This document shows, one piece after another, positions 8,503 through 17,503 of a DNA stretch of 64,000 nucleotides; within the stretch, counting starts at the first letter, position 1, and each line of letters starts with the position of its first letter. The position numbers and the translations under genes are program-made. Source of the DNA: Burkholderiales bacterium (GTDB lineage Bacteria > Pseudomonadota > Gammaproteobacteria > Burkholderiales > Burkholderiaceae_C); assembly GCA_016703325.1 (NCBI GenBank), contig JADJCH010000006.1:49990-113989 (forward strand). The letters run 5' to 3'. The notes under the pieces are model-generated. The model worked only from the letters and a program-made list of their open reading frames with translations, was not told the origin of the DNA and ran no database searches.

Positions 8503-9427
8503 CGGCGGCCCTGCGCAGGCCCCCGAAGCGGCCGAAGTAGTCCGGGCCGGCTTCTGGCGCGGGGCCTTCGGCGGTGAGCAGCACCGCCGACACATGGTCT
8601 TCGGCAGCGGCTTCGACATGGCGGTACAGGTTGCGGCACAGCGCACGCGCGGCCGCACCCGGCCAGTCGTGCGGCATCAGTTCGTCGGGCAGCAGCGGGT
8701 CGTGCAGCGTGGCACGCCGGTAGCCGTGCATCAGCAGCGTGCGCAGGGCAAAACCGCGCACCGGTTCGAGCGGCACCTCGCGCTGCAGGGCCAGCCAGAC
8801 CGGCCGGAAGGCATCGAGAAAGGCGCGGTAGCCGGCCGCCAGCCGGTCCAGCTCCCAGCCGCTGCGCACCACATCGGCGATCGCCCGCTCGTCCACCCAC
8901 TCGAGCGCCGCGCCGCGCAGCACCAGCACCTGGTGGCGGTGCTCGGCCAGCAGCGCGCGCAGCTCCTGCGGATCGGGGTCGGGGTGCAGCATCACCGCAT
9001 CGGCCAGGCGGCCGAAGCCCAGCCAGGACAGATCGCGCAGCAGGTGCTCGCGCTCCGCCGCGGCGGTGGGTACCGCACCGGCGGCGACGATGGTCCACTG
9101 CCCCTCCCAGGGCGGCTGGGTGTGGCGGTACAGGCGGCCGTGGGCGGCCTCGAAGCGGCGCCGCCCGGCTTCGGACAGGCGGTAGTCGCTGCGCCGGCCG
9201 ATCGCCTGCGCCTGCAGCCAGCCTTCGCGCGCCAGCCGCGCCATCGAGGTGCGCACGGTGCGCTCGTTGACACCCAGCGGTTCGAGCAGCGCGATCACGC
9301 TGCCCAGGCCGGCATTGCCGCCGCGGTGCGCGATGGCGTCGCCGTAGACGGTGACGACCAGCGACTTGGCCTTGGGCGCCAGGCGCGCCACCACGTCTTC
9401 GACCAGGGAGTCCTTCGAGGGCTGCAT
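8420..9427 (-). CDS. paaX: PaaX-family transcriptional repressor
   Basis: The 335-residue protein has a PaaX architecture: an N-terminal winged helix (LVVTVYGDAIAHRGG, then NERTVRTSMARLAREGWL), a central PaaX region with the W-x-G-xW motif (PPWEGQWTIV), and a C-terminal domain. PaaX proteins repress phenylacetate operons and release DNA on binding phenylacetyl-CoA. Here the gene diverges from padBCD, whose substrate is phenylacetyl-CoA, so it probably controls the anaerobic route. Repeated TGA(G/C)TCAA elements fill the intergenic region. Its 3' end overlaps the dctM remnant by 83 bp tail to tail, and the last 30 residues are low-complexity Pro/Ala. Confidence 0.85.
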   Translation of the reverse strand: MQPSKDSLVEDVVARLAPKAKSLVVTVYGDAIAHRGGNAGLGSVIALLEPLGVNERTVRTSMARLAREGWLQAQAIGRRSDYRLSEAGRRRFEAAHGRLYRHTQPPWEGQWTIVAAGAVPTAAAEREHLLRDLSWLGFGRLADAVMLHPDPDPQELRALLAEHRHQVLVLRGAALEWVDERAIADVVRSGWELDRLAAGYRAFLDAFRPVWLALQREVPLEPVRGFALRTLLMHGYRRATLHDPLLPDELMPHDWPGAAARALCRNLYRHVEAAAEDHVSAVLLTAEGPAPEAGPDYFGRFGGLRRAAASPASPAATGSAPETRTAAPDAPRPPR

Positions 9428-9482
9428 CCCGCCATCGTAGCCGCGCGGCACCCGCGGCCGCTTCGCCCAGCCCGCCAAAAAA

Positions 9483-9658
9483 TGACTCAATTTTTGTTGC
9501 AGTCTCTGCTTTTGTGAATTAGGATGATCTGAAGCCGGCCCCGGGTTCGCGCCGGCTGCGTTCCAACAGATCGATGAAATGAGGCGACAGGACAGGCGCT
9601 CCTGGACCCTCTTCATTGTGAGTCAACGTGACACACGTTGTTGATCTAATTGACTCAC
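9483..9658. promoter_or_regulatory. Putative PaaX operators between paaX and padB
   Basis: The 273 bp divergent gap holds a perfect 9-bp inverted repeat, GTGAGTCAA at 9618-9626 and TTGACTCAC at 9650-9658, separated by 23 bp. A third element, TGACTCAA at 9483-9490, lies near the paaX start beside an A/T-rich run. Widely spaced short inverted repeats are the known form of PaaX operators. The right arm lies about 43 bp before padB. Confidence 0.55.
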
Positions 9659-9700
9659 TTTAATCGAACGATGGGCCTCGACCAGGCCAGGAGACAAGGC

Positions 9701-12478
9701 ATGGGCACTTCCCGCTCCGTTCCGAGCTACTGCTTCAACTGCGTGTCCGGACCCGATTTCCTGCGCGTGCGGGTCGAGGACGGCGTGGCGCGCTGCGTCG
9801 AGCCCAACCACGAGGGCGCCGATGTGCACCCGGCGCTGGGTCGCCCCTGCGTGCGCGCCTACGGCCTGGTGCAGAAGACCTACAACCCGCACCGCGTGCT
9901 CACGCCGATGAAGCGCAGCAACCCGCGCAAGGGGCGCGACGAGGATCCCGGCTTCGTGCCCATCGGCTGGGACGAGGCGCTGGACATCGTCGCCGCCAAG
10001 CTGCAGGACATCCGCGGGCGCGGCCTGGTGGACGAGCAGGGCCTGCCGCGTGTGGCGGTGTCCTTCGGCCACGGCGGCACGCCGGCCAGCTACATGGGCG
10101 CCCTGCCGGCCTTCCTGGCCGCCTGGGGGCCGATCGACTACAGCATGGGCTCCGGCCAGGGCGTCAAGTGCACGCACTCCGAGCACCTGTACGGCGAGTT
10201 CTGGCACCGCGGCTTCACCGTCTGCGCCGACACGCCCAACACCAGCTACATCGTCGCCTTCGGCGCCAACGTCGAGGTCACCGGCGGCGTGTGCGCGGTC
10301 AAGCGCCACGCCGACGCGCGCATCCGCGGCGTCAAGCGCGTCTACGTCGAGCCCCACCTGTCGGTCACCGGCGGCTGCTCATCGGAATGGGTGCCGATCA
10401 AGCCCAAGACCGACCCGGCCTTCATGCTGGCGATGATCCACGTGCTGCTGTGCGAGGCCGGGGTGCCGAAGCTGGACACCGCCTTCCTGCGCGATCGCAC
10501 CGCGTCGCCCTACCTGGTCGGCCCCGACGGCTACTACCTGCGCGACCCCACGTCGCGCAAGCCGCTGGTGTGGGACGAGCTCAGCGCCCGCGCCGTGCCC
10601 TTCGACACGCCCGGCGCGCAGCTGGCGCTCGAAGGCAGCTGGCCGGTGCCGCAGGCCGTCACGCAGGGGCCCGATGGCGAGATCGGCCACTTCAGCGACA
10701 TCCAGGGCCGCACCGGGCTGTCGATGACGGTCGACGCGATGCGCGGGTATTCGCCCGAATGGGCGCAGGGGGTCTGCGACGTGCCCGCGGCCACGATCCG
10801 GCGTGTCGCGCTCGAGTACCTGGAACACGCCTGCATCGGCCAGACCATCGAGATCGATGGCCAGACCCTGCCGCACCGCCCGGTGGCGGTGACGCTGGGC
10901 AAGACGGTCAACAACGGCTGGGGAGCCTTCGAGGCCTGCTGGTCGCGCACCCTGCTGGCCACGCTGGTGGGCGCGCTGGAGGTGCCCGGCGGCACGCTGG
11001 GCACCACGGTGCGGTTGAACAAGCCGCACGACAACCGGCTGGCGAGTGTGCTGCCGGGCGAAGACGGCTTCATGCAGTGCAACTTCAACCCCACCACGCC
11101 CGACCAGTGGCAGGCCCGGCCCACCGGCCGCAACGCCCACCGCACGCTGGTGCCGCATGTGGGCCACTCGCCCTGGAGCCAGGCGCTGGGGCCCACCCAC
11201 CTGGCGTGGATGTTCATGCGCGAGCCGCCGCCCAACTGGCCCAAGCCGAGCTTTCCCGAAATCTGGTTCACCTACCGCACCAACCCGGCGATCGCGTTCT
11301 GGCAGACCGACCACCTGACCGAGACCATCGCGCGCATGCCCTTTGTGGTGGCCTTCGCCTACACCCAGGACGAGACCAACCACATGGCCGACCTGCTGCT
11401 GCCCGAGGCCACCGACCTGGAGGGCACGCAGCTGATCCGCTGCGGCGGGACCAAGTTCGTCGAGCAGGCCTGGGCGCACCGCGGCGTGGTGCTGCGCCAG
11501 CCGGTGGTGCCCCCGCAGGGCGAGGCGCGCGACTTCACCTGGATCGCCACCGAGCTGGCGCGCCGCACCGGTCTGCTGGAGCGCTACGTCGACCGCATCA
11601 ACAAGGGCGCCGCGCTGCTGCCGCTGTCCGGCGAGGGCTGGGACTTCCGCCTGCCCACCGACCAGGTGCCGGAGGTCGACGCCATCTGGGACGCGGTGTG
11701 CAAGGCCGCCACCGCCGAGCTCAGCGGCGGCACCCAGGTGCAGGGCCTGGCCGAGATGAAGCAGCGCGGCTGGTTCACCGTGCCGCACACCCGGGTCGAC
11801 TGGTACCTCACGCCCACCATGCAGGCGCAGGGCCTGCGCTACGAGCTGCCCTACCAGGAGCGGCTGCTGCGCATCGGCAGCGAACTGCGCCGCCGCCTGC
11901 ACAGCCAGGGCGTGCACTGGTGGGACGAGCAGCTGGACGAGTACCGCGCGCTGCCCGAGTGGCACGACGTGCCCGGGCTGTGGGAGCGGGCGGTGCGCGA
12001 CGCCGGCGGCGACCCGGCCGACTACCCCTTCTGGGGCATCACCACCAAGAGCATGCAGTACAGCTCGGGCAACAACGTGGGCATCCCGCTGATGGACGAG
12101 GTGGCGCACAACATCCGCGGCCACGGCTGCGTGATCATGAACGCCGGTGCCGCACGCCGCCTGGGCCTGGCCGACGGCGACTGGGTGGAGGTCGAGTCCA
12201 CCCACGGCAGCACGCGCGGCCAGCTCGCGCTGGTGCAGGGCTGCCGGCCCGACACGGTGGTCATCCCCGGCCAGTTCCAGCACTGGAAGACGCCCTTCGC
12301 CAAGGACCTGAACTACCCCTCGCTGAACTCGGTGACGCCGATGTCGGGCGTGGCCCTGCAGCTCACCGACGCCACCGGTTCAGGAGCGGACATCGTACGC
12401 GTGCGGGTGCAGCGCGCCGTCCCGGGTGCATCCACATCCGCATCCACATCCGCAACTGCAAACGAGGAGGCCGCATGA
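9701..12478 (+). CDS. padB: Phenylacetyl-CoA:acceptor oxidoreductase, molybdopterin catalytic subunit
   Basis: This 925-residue member of the DMSO-reductase family begins with a cysteine motif (C11-x2-C14, further Cys at 32 and 50) for a 4Fe-4S cluster, followed by molybdopterin-dinucleotide domains (TYRTNPAIAFWQTD, DETNHMADLLLPEAT) and a C-terminal MopB domain. With PadC and PadD it oxidises phenylacetyl-CoA by four electrons to phenylglyoxylate, feeding the quinone pool. No twin-arginine signal is visible, so it should sit on the cytoplasmic face. The start is the ATG after AGGAGA, about 10 bp downstream. A duplicated CATCCACATCCG unit encodes a Ser/Thr/Ala tail. It overlaps padC by 4 bp. 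Confidence 0.85.
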   Translation: MGTSRSVPSYCFNCVSGPDFLRVRVEDGVARCVEPNHEGADVHPALGRPCVRAYGLVQKTYNPHRVLTPMKRSNPRKGRDEDPGFVPIGWDEALDIVAAKLQDIRGRGLVDEQGLPRVAVSFGHGGTPASYMGALPAFLAAWGPIDYSMGSGQGVKCTHSEHLYGEFWHRGFTVCADTPNTSYIVAFGANVEVTGGVCAVKRHADARIRGVKRVYVEPHLSVTGGCSSEWVPIKPKTDPAFMLAMIHVLLCEAGVPKLDTAFLRDRTASPYLVGPDGYYLRDPTSRKPLVWDELSARAVPFDTPGAQLALEGSWPVPQAVTQGPDGEIGHFSDIQGRTGLSMTVDAMRGYSPEWAQGVCDVPAATIRRVALEYLEHACIGQTIEIDGQTLPHRPVAVTLGKTVNNGWGAFEACWSRTLLATLVGALEVPGGTLGTTVRLNKPHDNRLASVLPGEDGFMQCNFNPTTPDQWQARPTGRNAHRTLVPHVGHSPWSQALGPTHLAWMFMREPPPNWPKPSFPEIWFTYRTNPAIAFWQTDHLTETIARMPFVVAFAYTQDETNHMADLLLPEATDLEGTQLIRCGGTKFVEQAWAHRGVVLRQPVVPPQGEARDFTWIATELARRTGLLERYVDRINKGAALLPLSGEGWDFRLPTDQVPEVDAIWDAVCKAATAELSGGTQVQGLAEMKQRGWFTVPHTRVDWYLTPTMQAQGLRYELPYQERLLRIGSELRRRLHSQGVHWWDEQLDEYRALPEWHDVPGLWERAVRDAGGDPADYPFWGITTKSMQYSSGNNVGIPLMDEVAHNIRGHGCVIMNAGAARRLGLADGDWVEVESTHGSTRGQLALVQGCRPDTVVIPGQFQHWKTPFAKDLNYPSLNSVTPMSGVALQLTDATGSGADIVRVRVQRAVPGASTSASTSATANEEAA

Positions 12479-13131
12479 CCCGCTATGCGATGGTGGCCGA
12501 CCTGCGCCGCTGCGTGGGTTGCCAGACCTGCACCGCCGCCTGCAAGGAAACGCGCGGCACCCCCCCGGGCGTGCAGTGGCGCCGCGTGCTCGACATCGAA
12601 ACCGGCGAGTACCCGGCGGTGCGGCGCAGCTTCGTGCCCACCGGCTGCCAGCACTGCGACGAGCCGCCCTGCCTGGAGGTCTGCCCCTCGACGGCGACGA
12701 AGAAGCGCCCCGACGGCATCGTCACCATCGACGAGGCGCTGTGCATCGGCTGTTCGGCCTGCATGATGGCCTGCCCCTACGACGCGCGCTACATGGTCGA
12801 CCAGACCGCCTTCGCCTTCGGGGACCAGGCCATGCCGCACGAAGGCCGGCTGGCCGACACCGCGCGCCTGGGCGTGGTCACCAAGTGCGACTTCTGCGCT
12901 GCCCGCGTCGACGCCGGCGTGGCCCGCGGCCTGGTGCCGGGCGTCGACACCGCCGCCACGCCGGTGTGTGCGCAGAGCTGCATCTCCGGGGCGCTGCAGT
13001 TCGGCGACATCGACGACCCCGCCAGCCCGGCCGCGAAGCTGCTGGCCGGCAACCGCTGGTTCCGCATGCACGAGGACCTCGGCACCGGACCGGGCTTCTA
13101 CTACCTCTGGGACCAGGAGGCCGCATCATGA
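12475..13131 (+). CDS. padC: Phenylacetyl-CoA:acceptor oxidoreductase, iron-sulfur subunit
   Basis: The 218-residue protein is a DmsB/NrfC-type electron-transfer subunit with four ferredoxin-like cysteine motifs: CVGCQTCTAAC, CQHCDEPPCLEVC, CIGCSACMMAC and CDFC...CAQSC. It carries electrons from PadB to the membrane anchor PadD. It is translationally coupled to padB (ATGA overlap), and an ATG 4 bp before its stop marks the apparent start of padD. Confidence 0.88.
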   Translation: MTRYAMVADLRRCVGCQTCTAACKETRGTPPGVQWRRVLDIETGEYPAVRRSFVPTGCQHCDEPPCLEVCPSTATKKRPDGIVTIDEALCIGCSACMMACPYDARYMVDQTAFAFGDQAMPHEGRLADTARLGVVTKCDFCAARVDAGVARGLVPGVDTAATPVCAQSCISGALQFGDIDDPASPAAKLLAGNRWFRMHEDLGTGPGFYYLWDQEAAS

Positions 13132-14064
13132 ACCACCACAGCCACGGCCAACGGCCACAGCCACAGCCGCAGTCAGACGGCCCGCCCGGCCGGCGCCGCG
13201 CGCCAGCGCCAGTGGGACTGGCGCGCCGCCGGCAACTTCATCGGCGGGGGCACCGGCAGCGCGCTGGTGCTCGTCAGCGCCCTGGCAGCCCTGCTGCTGC
13301 CGGGCAGCCCGCCCCCCGCCCTGCCGTTGCTGGTCGGCATGGCCAGCGTGGCCGCGGGCCTGTCGCTGGTCTGGCTGGAGATCGGCAAGCCCTGGCGCGC
13401 TCTGAACGTGTTCTTCCACCCACAGACCTCGTGGATGACGCGCGAGGGCATCGTGGCCGGCCCGCTGCTGGCCTGCACCGCTGCGGCCGCCTGGAGCGGC
13501 TCGGCCGCCACGCTGCTGGCCGCCGCGCTGCTGGGCGCGCTCTACCTCTACTGCCAGGCGCGCATCCTGCGGGCCTCGCGCGCCATCCCGGCCTGGTCAC
13601 ACCCCCGCGTGGTGCCGCTGATGCTGACCTGCGGGCTGGCCGAGGGCTGCGCGGCCCTGCTGCTGCTGGGCGGTGCCGGCAGCCCCGCGCTGACGGCGCT
13701 GGCGCTGGCGGCCGCGGTGGCCCGCGAGCTGGCGCGCGAAGCCTACCGCCGCGGCCTGGTGGCCAGCGCGGCACCGGCACCCACGCTGGCCTGGTTCACG
13801 CACCCGGCCACCCGGGTGCTGCAGGGCCTGCGCGCAGTGGCGGCGCTGCTGCTGTTGGCGGCGCTGGCGGGCTGGGGCGGCGGCGCCGCAGCGGCGCTCG
13901 GTGGCGCCCTCCTGCTGGCCACCGGCTGGGCGCTCAAGCTCATCCTCATCACCCGGGCGGCCTACCGGCGCGGGGCGCAGATGCTGCACGCCCCGGTGCG
14001 CGGCCAGCCCAGTGCGGCCTCGGTGGGGCTGCCCCTGGGTGCGCCGGGAGCCGGTCGGCGCTGA
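13128..14064 (+). CDS. padD: Phenylacetyl-CoA:acceptor oxidoreductase membrane anchor (apparent frameshift at 5' end)
   Basis: The conserved protein is a DmsC/NrfD-like polytopic membrane subunit of roughly 300 residues passing electrons to quinone; its N-terminal landmark QWDWRAAGNFIGGGTGSAL is clear from about 13210. The ATG overlapping the padC stop is in a different frame, giving a His/Gln/Pro-rich leader that never reaches that landmark. The correct frame has a stop at 13129-13131 and no ATG, GTG or TTG until a GTG at 13267, inside the first membrane helix. One base has apparently been gained or lost between about 13131 and 13205. Either the sequence has an error or the gene is damaged; downstream coding is intact. 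Confidence 0.75.
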
Positions 14065-14231
14065 AAGCCGCGCCGAGCCGGAAGCCGAGCCCGAAGCTGA
14101 ACTCGGCAGCGGCACGGCGGCCGGGTCGCATCGCCCGACACGGCGGCGTCGAAAGCGAGACAATGCGCATCGCAACGCCCCCTTTTCCGCCGGAGAAGGG
14201 GCGCAACCGACCGACGCGACCACCGCCCCGC

Positions 14232-14696
14232 ATGCCCCCGACCCTCCAGGCCCTGCTGCTGTTCGTCCACCTCGTCGGCGTCGTCGTCTGGGTGGGTGGC
14301 ATGGTGTTCGCTCACTTCGTGCTCCGCCCCACCGCGGTCGAGCTGCTGCCGCCGCCCGGCCGCCTGCCCTTCATGACAGCGGCGCTGAACCGCTTCTTCC
14401 GCCTCGTCGCCGTGGCGGTGCCGGCCCTTCTCGGCTCCGGTCTGGCGCTGCTGCTGCAGGTCGGCTTCGCGCGGGCCCCGATCGCCTGGCACCTGATGCT
14501 CGGCAGCGGCCTGCTGATGGCGGGGGTTTTCGCCTGGATCTACACCGGCCTGCATCCCCGGCTGCGGCAGGCCGTCAGCGCCGCCGACTGGCCGGCGGCC
14601 GCCGCCGCGCTGGAGCGCATCCGGCAGTGGGTGGGCTTCAACCTCGGGCTCGGCCTGCTCACCATCGCGGTGGGGGTATCCACCCGCGCTGGCTGA
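14232..14696 (+). CDS. Small CopD-like integral membrane protein
   Basis: The 154-residue protein has four predicted transmembrane helices, the first containing the CopD-superfamily pattern LFVHLVGVVVWVGGMVFAH. A longer start 23 codons upstream exists, but the added residues are low-complexity and basic. It lies 168 bp after padD and converges on padJ. Histidines in the helices could bind haem or metal. A role in phenylacetate metabolism is suggested only by position. Confidence 0.7.
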   Translation: MPPTLQALLLFVHLVGVVVWVGGMVFAHFVLRPTAVELLPPPGRLPFMTAALNRFFRLVAVAVPALLGSGLALLLQVGFARAPIAWHLMLGSGLLMAGVFAWIYTGLHPRLRQAVSAADWPAAAAALERIRQWVGFNLGLGLLTIAVGVSTRAG

Positions 14697-14732
14697 GGCC
14701 TCCGCACAACGCCGATGCGCGCTCTCAGCCTC

Positions 14733-16076
14733 TCAGGCCACCCTGGGCCGCTGATCGCGCACCCGAACGGCCTTCCCCTGTGAGCGCGGCACACTGCCGG
14801 GCGCCTGCACCTGCACGTCGGCGCTGATGCCGATCAGTGACTTGATGTGGTGTGCCGCCTCCTGCGCCAGCCGCGGGTAGTCGGCCGTGGACACCTCGGG
14901 CTGGGCTTCGATCTCCAGGCGCACGCTGTCGAGTGCGCCGTGGCGGTCGAGCACCAGCTGGTAGTGCGGCGACAGCCCGGGCCGGCCCACCAGCACCGAC
15001 TCGATCTGCGACGGAAAGACGTTCACGCCGCGGACGATCATCATGTCGTCGTTGCGGCCGGTCACGCGCAGGATGCGCAGGTGGGTGCGCCCGCAGTCAC
15101 AGGGCGCCGTCTCCAGCCGCGTGATGTCGCGCGTGCGGTAGCGCAACATCGGCAGCGCCTGCTTGGTCAGCGTGGTGATCACCAGCTCGCCGGGCTCGCC
15201 TTCGGGCACCGCTTGACCGGTATCGGGATCGATGGTCTCGAACAGGAAGTGGTCCTCCCAGCCGTGCAGGCCGCAGCGCAGCTCACACTCGCAGGCCACG
15301 CCTGGCCCCATGATCTCGGACAGGCCGTAGATGTCCACCGCACGCAACCCCACGCGCGCCTCGATTTCGCGGCGCATCGCGTCGCTCCAGGGCTCGGCGC
15401 CGAACATGCCGATGCGCAGTGCGCTGTCGCGCAGGTTCACGCCCTGGCGCTCGGCCACCTCGGCCAGGGCCAGCGCATACGACGGCGTGGCACACAGTAC
15501 CCGGGGCTGGAAGTCCATGATCAGTGCCACCTGCCGCTCGGTGCCGCCGCCGGAGATGGGCACCACCGGGCAACCCAGCCGGGTGGCACCGTCGTGTGCG
15601 CCCAGGCCGCCGGTGAACAGACCGTAGCCGTAGGCGTTGTGCACCAAGTCCCCCGGGCGCACACCGGCACAGTAAAAGGAGCGGGCCACCAGGTCGGCCC
15701 AGGTCGACAGATCCTGCGCGGTGTAGCCCACCACCGTGGGCTTGCCGGTCGTGCCCGAGGACGCGTGCAGGCGCGCCAACTCCTGCGTCGGCCGGGTGAA
15801 CAGGCCGAAGGGGTAGTTGTCGCGCAGGTCGGTCTTTACGGTGAAAGGCAGCCGCCGCAGCGCCTCCAGGGAGTCGACGTCGCGTGGATCGTCCAGGCCG
15901 GCGGCGTGCAGGCGCCTGCGGTGCCAGGGCACGTGGTCCCAGGCGTTGCGCAGCGTCTGCTGAAGGCGCTGCAGCTGCAGCTGCCGCAGTTGCTCGCGCG
16001 GCAGGGTTTCCTGCTCGGCATGCAGGCCCGAGGTACGCGCTGCGGTGACCGCAGCGGCGCTCAAGGTGGCCACCAT
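14733..16076 (-). CDS. padJ: Phenylacetate-CoA ligase
   Basis: The 447-residue protein is of the PaaK type within adenylate-forming enzymes. The AMP-binding motif SSGTTGKPTVVGYT, the YGLSEIMGPG core motif and the C-terminal GRNDDMMIVRGVNVFPSQIE segment are all present, with a near-terminal Lys in SQGKAVRV for adenylation. It makes phenylacetyl-CoA from phenylacetate, CoA and ATP, the substrate of PadBCD. The start ATG has AGGAAAAGGAG just upstream on the coding strand. It could also serve an aerobic paa route, but no paaABCDE genes are in the window. Confidence 0.9.
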   Translation of the reverse strand: MVATLSAAAVTAARTSGLHAEQETLPREQLRQLQLQRLQQTLRNAWDHVPWHRRRLHAAGLDDPRDVDSLEALRRLPFTVKTDLRDNYPFGLFTRPTQELARLHASSGTTGKPTVVGYTAQDLSTWADLVARSFYCAGVRPGDLVHNAYGYGLFTGGLGAHDGATRLGCPVVPISGGGTERQVALIMDFQPRVLCATPSYALALAEVAERQGVNLRDSALRIGMFGAEPWSDAMRREIEARVGLRAVDIYGLSEIMGPGVACECELRCGLHGWEDHFLFETIDPDTGQAVPEGEPGELVITTLTKQALPMLRYRTRDITRLETAPCDCGRTHLRILRVTGRNDDMMIVRGVNVFPSQIESVLVGRPGLSPHYQLVLDRHGALDSVRLEIEAQPEVSTADYPRLAQEAAHHIKSLIGISADVQVQAPGSVPRSQGKAVRVRDQRPRVA

Positions 16077-16209
16077 GGCGGCTCCTTTTCCTGTGGAAGA
16101 AACGGACAGGCGACCAGCCGCCGCGGCAGTTCCGCGCAGGCGGCCTCGGCCCCGTGAAGTGGGTGCGCGGCCGGTTTTGCCGGAGATGGGCGTATCGACC
16201 GCGCCGGCC

Positions 16210-16617
16210 TCAAGCCAGGCCGGCCTTGCGGGCCTTGGCAGCCAGACGCTGCTCGGTCTTGGCCACATCCACCACAAAGCGCTGGTGGCGGCAGGTGCAG
16301 ATCGCGTCAATGCCGTCGTGGCCGCTCACGTCGAAGGTGACGCTGCGCCCCTGCACCTCGGCGATGCGAACCTGCAGTTCAACGTCCATGCCCATCAGCG
16401 TCGCGCCGGTGTGGTCGAGCTCCACCCGCGTGCCTACCGAATCCTCGCCGGCATCCAGGTGCTCGAGCAGCAGCTCCCGACAGGTGACCTCGATGTCGCG
16501 CAGCAGGGCCGGCGTGGCGTAGACGCGGGCCTGGTCGCCCATGAAGTCGATGGTGCGCTCGCGGTCGATCTTGACGCGCACGTTGCGCGCCACACCGGGC
16601 AGCAGGCTGGGTTTCAT
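16210..16617 (-). CDS. Hot-dog fold thioesterase (FlK-like)
   Basis: The 135-residue protein resembles the fluoroacetyl-CoA-thioesterase-like branch of hot-dog thioesterases, with a YATPALLRDIE segment, the GTRVELDHTGATLMGMDV core and a C-terminal ICTCRHQRFVVD strand. Such proteins hydrolyse acyl-CoA esters, and in aromatic pathways may release CoA from dead-end intermediates. It diverges from hcrCAB across a regulatory region with its own copy of the operator-like motif, and lies 133 bp upstream of padJ in the same direction. The natural substrate is unknown. Confidence 0.72.
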   Translation of the reverse strand: MKPSLLPGVARNVRVKIDRERTIDFMGDQARVYATPALLRDIEVTCRELLLEHLDAGEDSVGTRVELDHTGATLMGMDVELQVRIAEVQGRSVTFDVSGHDGIDAICTCRHQRFVVDVAKTEQRLAAKARKAGLA

Positions 16618-16729
16618 GTCAGTGTCTCCTTGGATGGCGTCGAAGCAAGCGCAGCGGCGGAAGGGTTCCGCGACGTTGCGGTGCGGTGAAGTGCGGTGCG
16701 TTGACGGGACGGCACCGCATCAAAAACTC

Positions 16730-16747
16730 TAATGTGGTACTTGAATG
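16730..16747. promoter_or_regulatory. Operator-like site (TAATGTGGTAC half-site) near the thioesterase gene
   Basis: TAATGTGGTACTTGAATG matches the left half of the perfect palindrome near hcrC (shared GTGGTAC core) with a degenerate right half. It lies about 113 bp upstream of the divergent thioesterase start. The region 16618-17020 carries no convincing gene and reads as a bidirectional promoter region. Confidence 0.45.
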
Positions 16748-16976
16748 CCGAATATGAGTTTGATCCAGTGCAACATCTCCCTGCAGCCAGGGCAAACCCC
16801 AGCTTCCGGCCCGACGCCCGGGCGCGGTGGGGTGAGATGCGGATCGGCGCGGATCAGGGCCCCATTTGCCGGACCGATGGAGCCGATTTCGACAATCCAT
16901 TCGACGCCGCCCAGGGTGCGGCGCTAGATTCAACCGACAGGTCGCAGAGGGTTGCCGCAGATCAATCCTTATTTGG

Positions 16977-16994
16977 TATTGTGGTACCACAATA
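16977..16994. promoter_or_regulatory. Perfect 18-bp palindromic operator upstream of hcrC
   Basis: TATTGTGGTACCACAATA is a perfect 18-bp dyad in a locally A/T-rich stretch, ending 26 bp before the hcrC start codon and just ahead of its ribosome-binding site. This placement suits a repressor. A very similar sequence lies between oah and korA, so one regulator of aromatic metabolism may act at both. The regulator itself was not identified in the window. Confidence 0.65.
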
Positions 16995-17020
16995 TAGTTA
17001 TGGAAAACCCGGAGGTTTTC

Positions 17021-17503
17021 GTGAGCAAGCGAGTGATGAGGTTGACGGTGAACGGACGCATGCACGAGTTCGCTGCATCCGACGCAGCACTGCTGCTCGA
17101 CGTTCTGCGCGAGACGCTGGCGCTCACGGGCACCAAACAGGGCTGCGACGGCGGCGAGTGCGGCGCCTGCACCGTGCTGGTGGACGGGCGACCGCGCCTG
17201 GCCTGCTCGACGCTGGCGGTGCAGGTCGAGGGACGGTCGGTCGAAACGATCGAGGGGCAGGCCCGGCAGGGCCGGCTGACACCGCTGCAGCAGGCCTTTC
17301 ACGACAAGTTGGGCGCACAGTGCGGCTACTGCACCCCGGGCATGGTGATGGCCTCCGAGGCGCTGCTGCGCGCCAACCCGGACCCGAGCGCCGACGAGAT
17401 CAAGGCGGCACTGGCCGGCAACCTGTGTCGATGTACCGGCTATGTGAAGATCATCGAGTCGGTGCAGGCCGCCGCCGCCGCGGCCGCGAGGGGTGCACGA
17501 TGA
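17021..17503 (+). CDS. hcrC: 4-Hydroxybenzoyl-CoA reductase, [2Fe-2S] gamma subunit
   Basis: The 160-residue protein has the two cluster motifs of xanthine-oxidase-family small subunits: C42, C47, C50 and C62 (plant-type) and C101, C104, C136, C138. The length matches HcrC of Thauera aromatica (about 161 residues). I chose the GTG start because GGAGG lies five bases before it; an in-frame ATG five codons later is the alternative. The enzyme removes the para hydroxyl of 4-hydroxybenzoyl-CoA with reduced ferredoxin, giving benzoyl-CoA. It is the first gene of the operon, directly behind a palindromic operator. Confidence 0.92.
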   Translation: MSKRVMRLTVNGRMHEFAASDAALLLDVLRETLALTGTKQGCDGGECGACTVLVDGRPRLACSTLAVQVEGRSVETIEGQARQGRLTPLQQAFHDKLGAQCGYCTPGMVMASEALLRANPDPSADEIKAALAGNLCRCTGYVKIIESVQAAAAAAARGAR

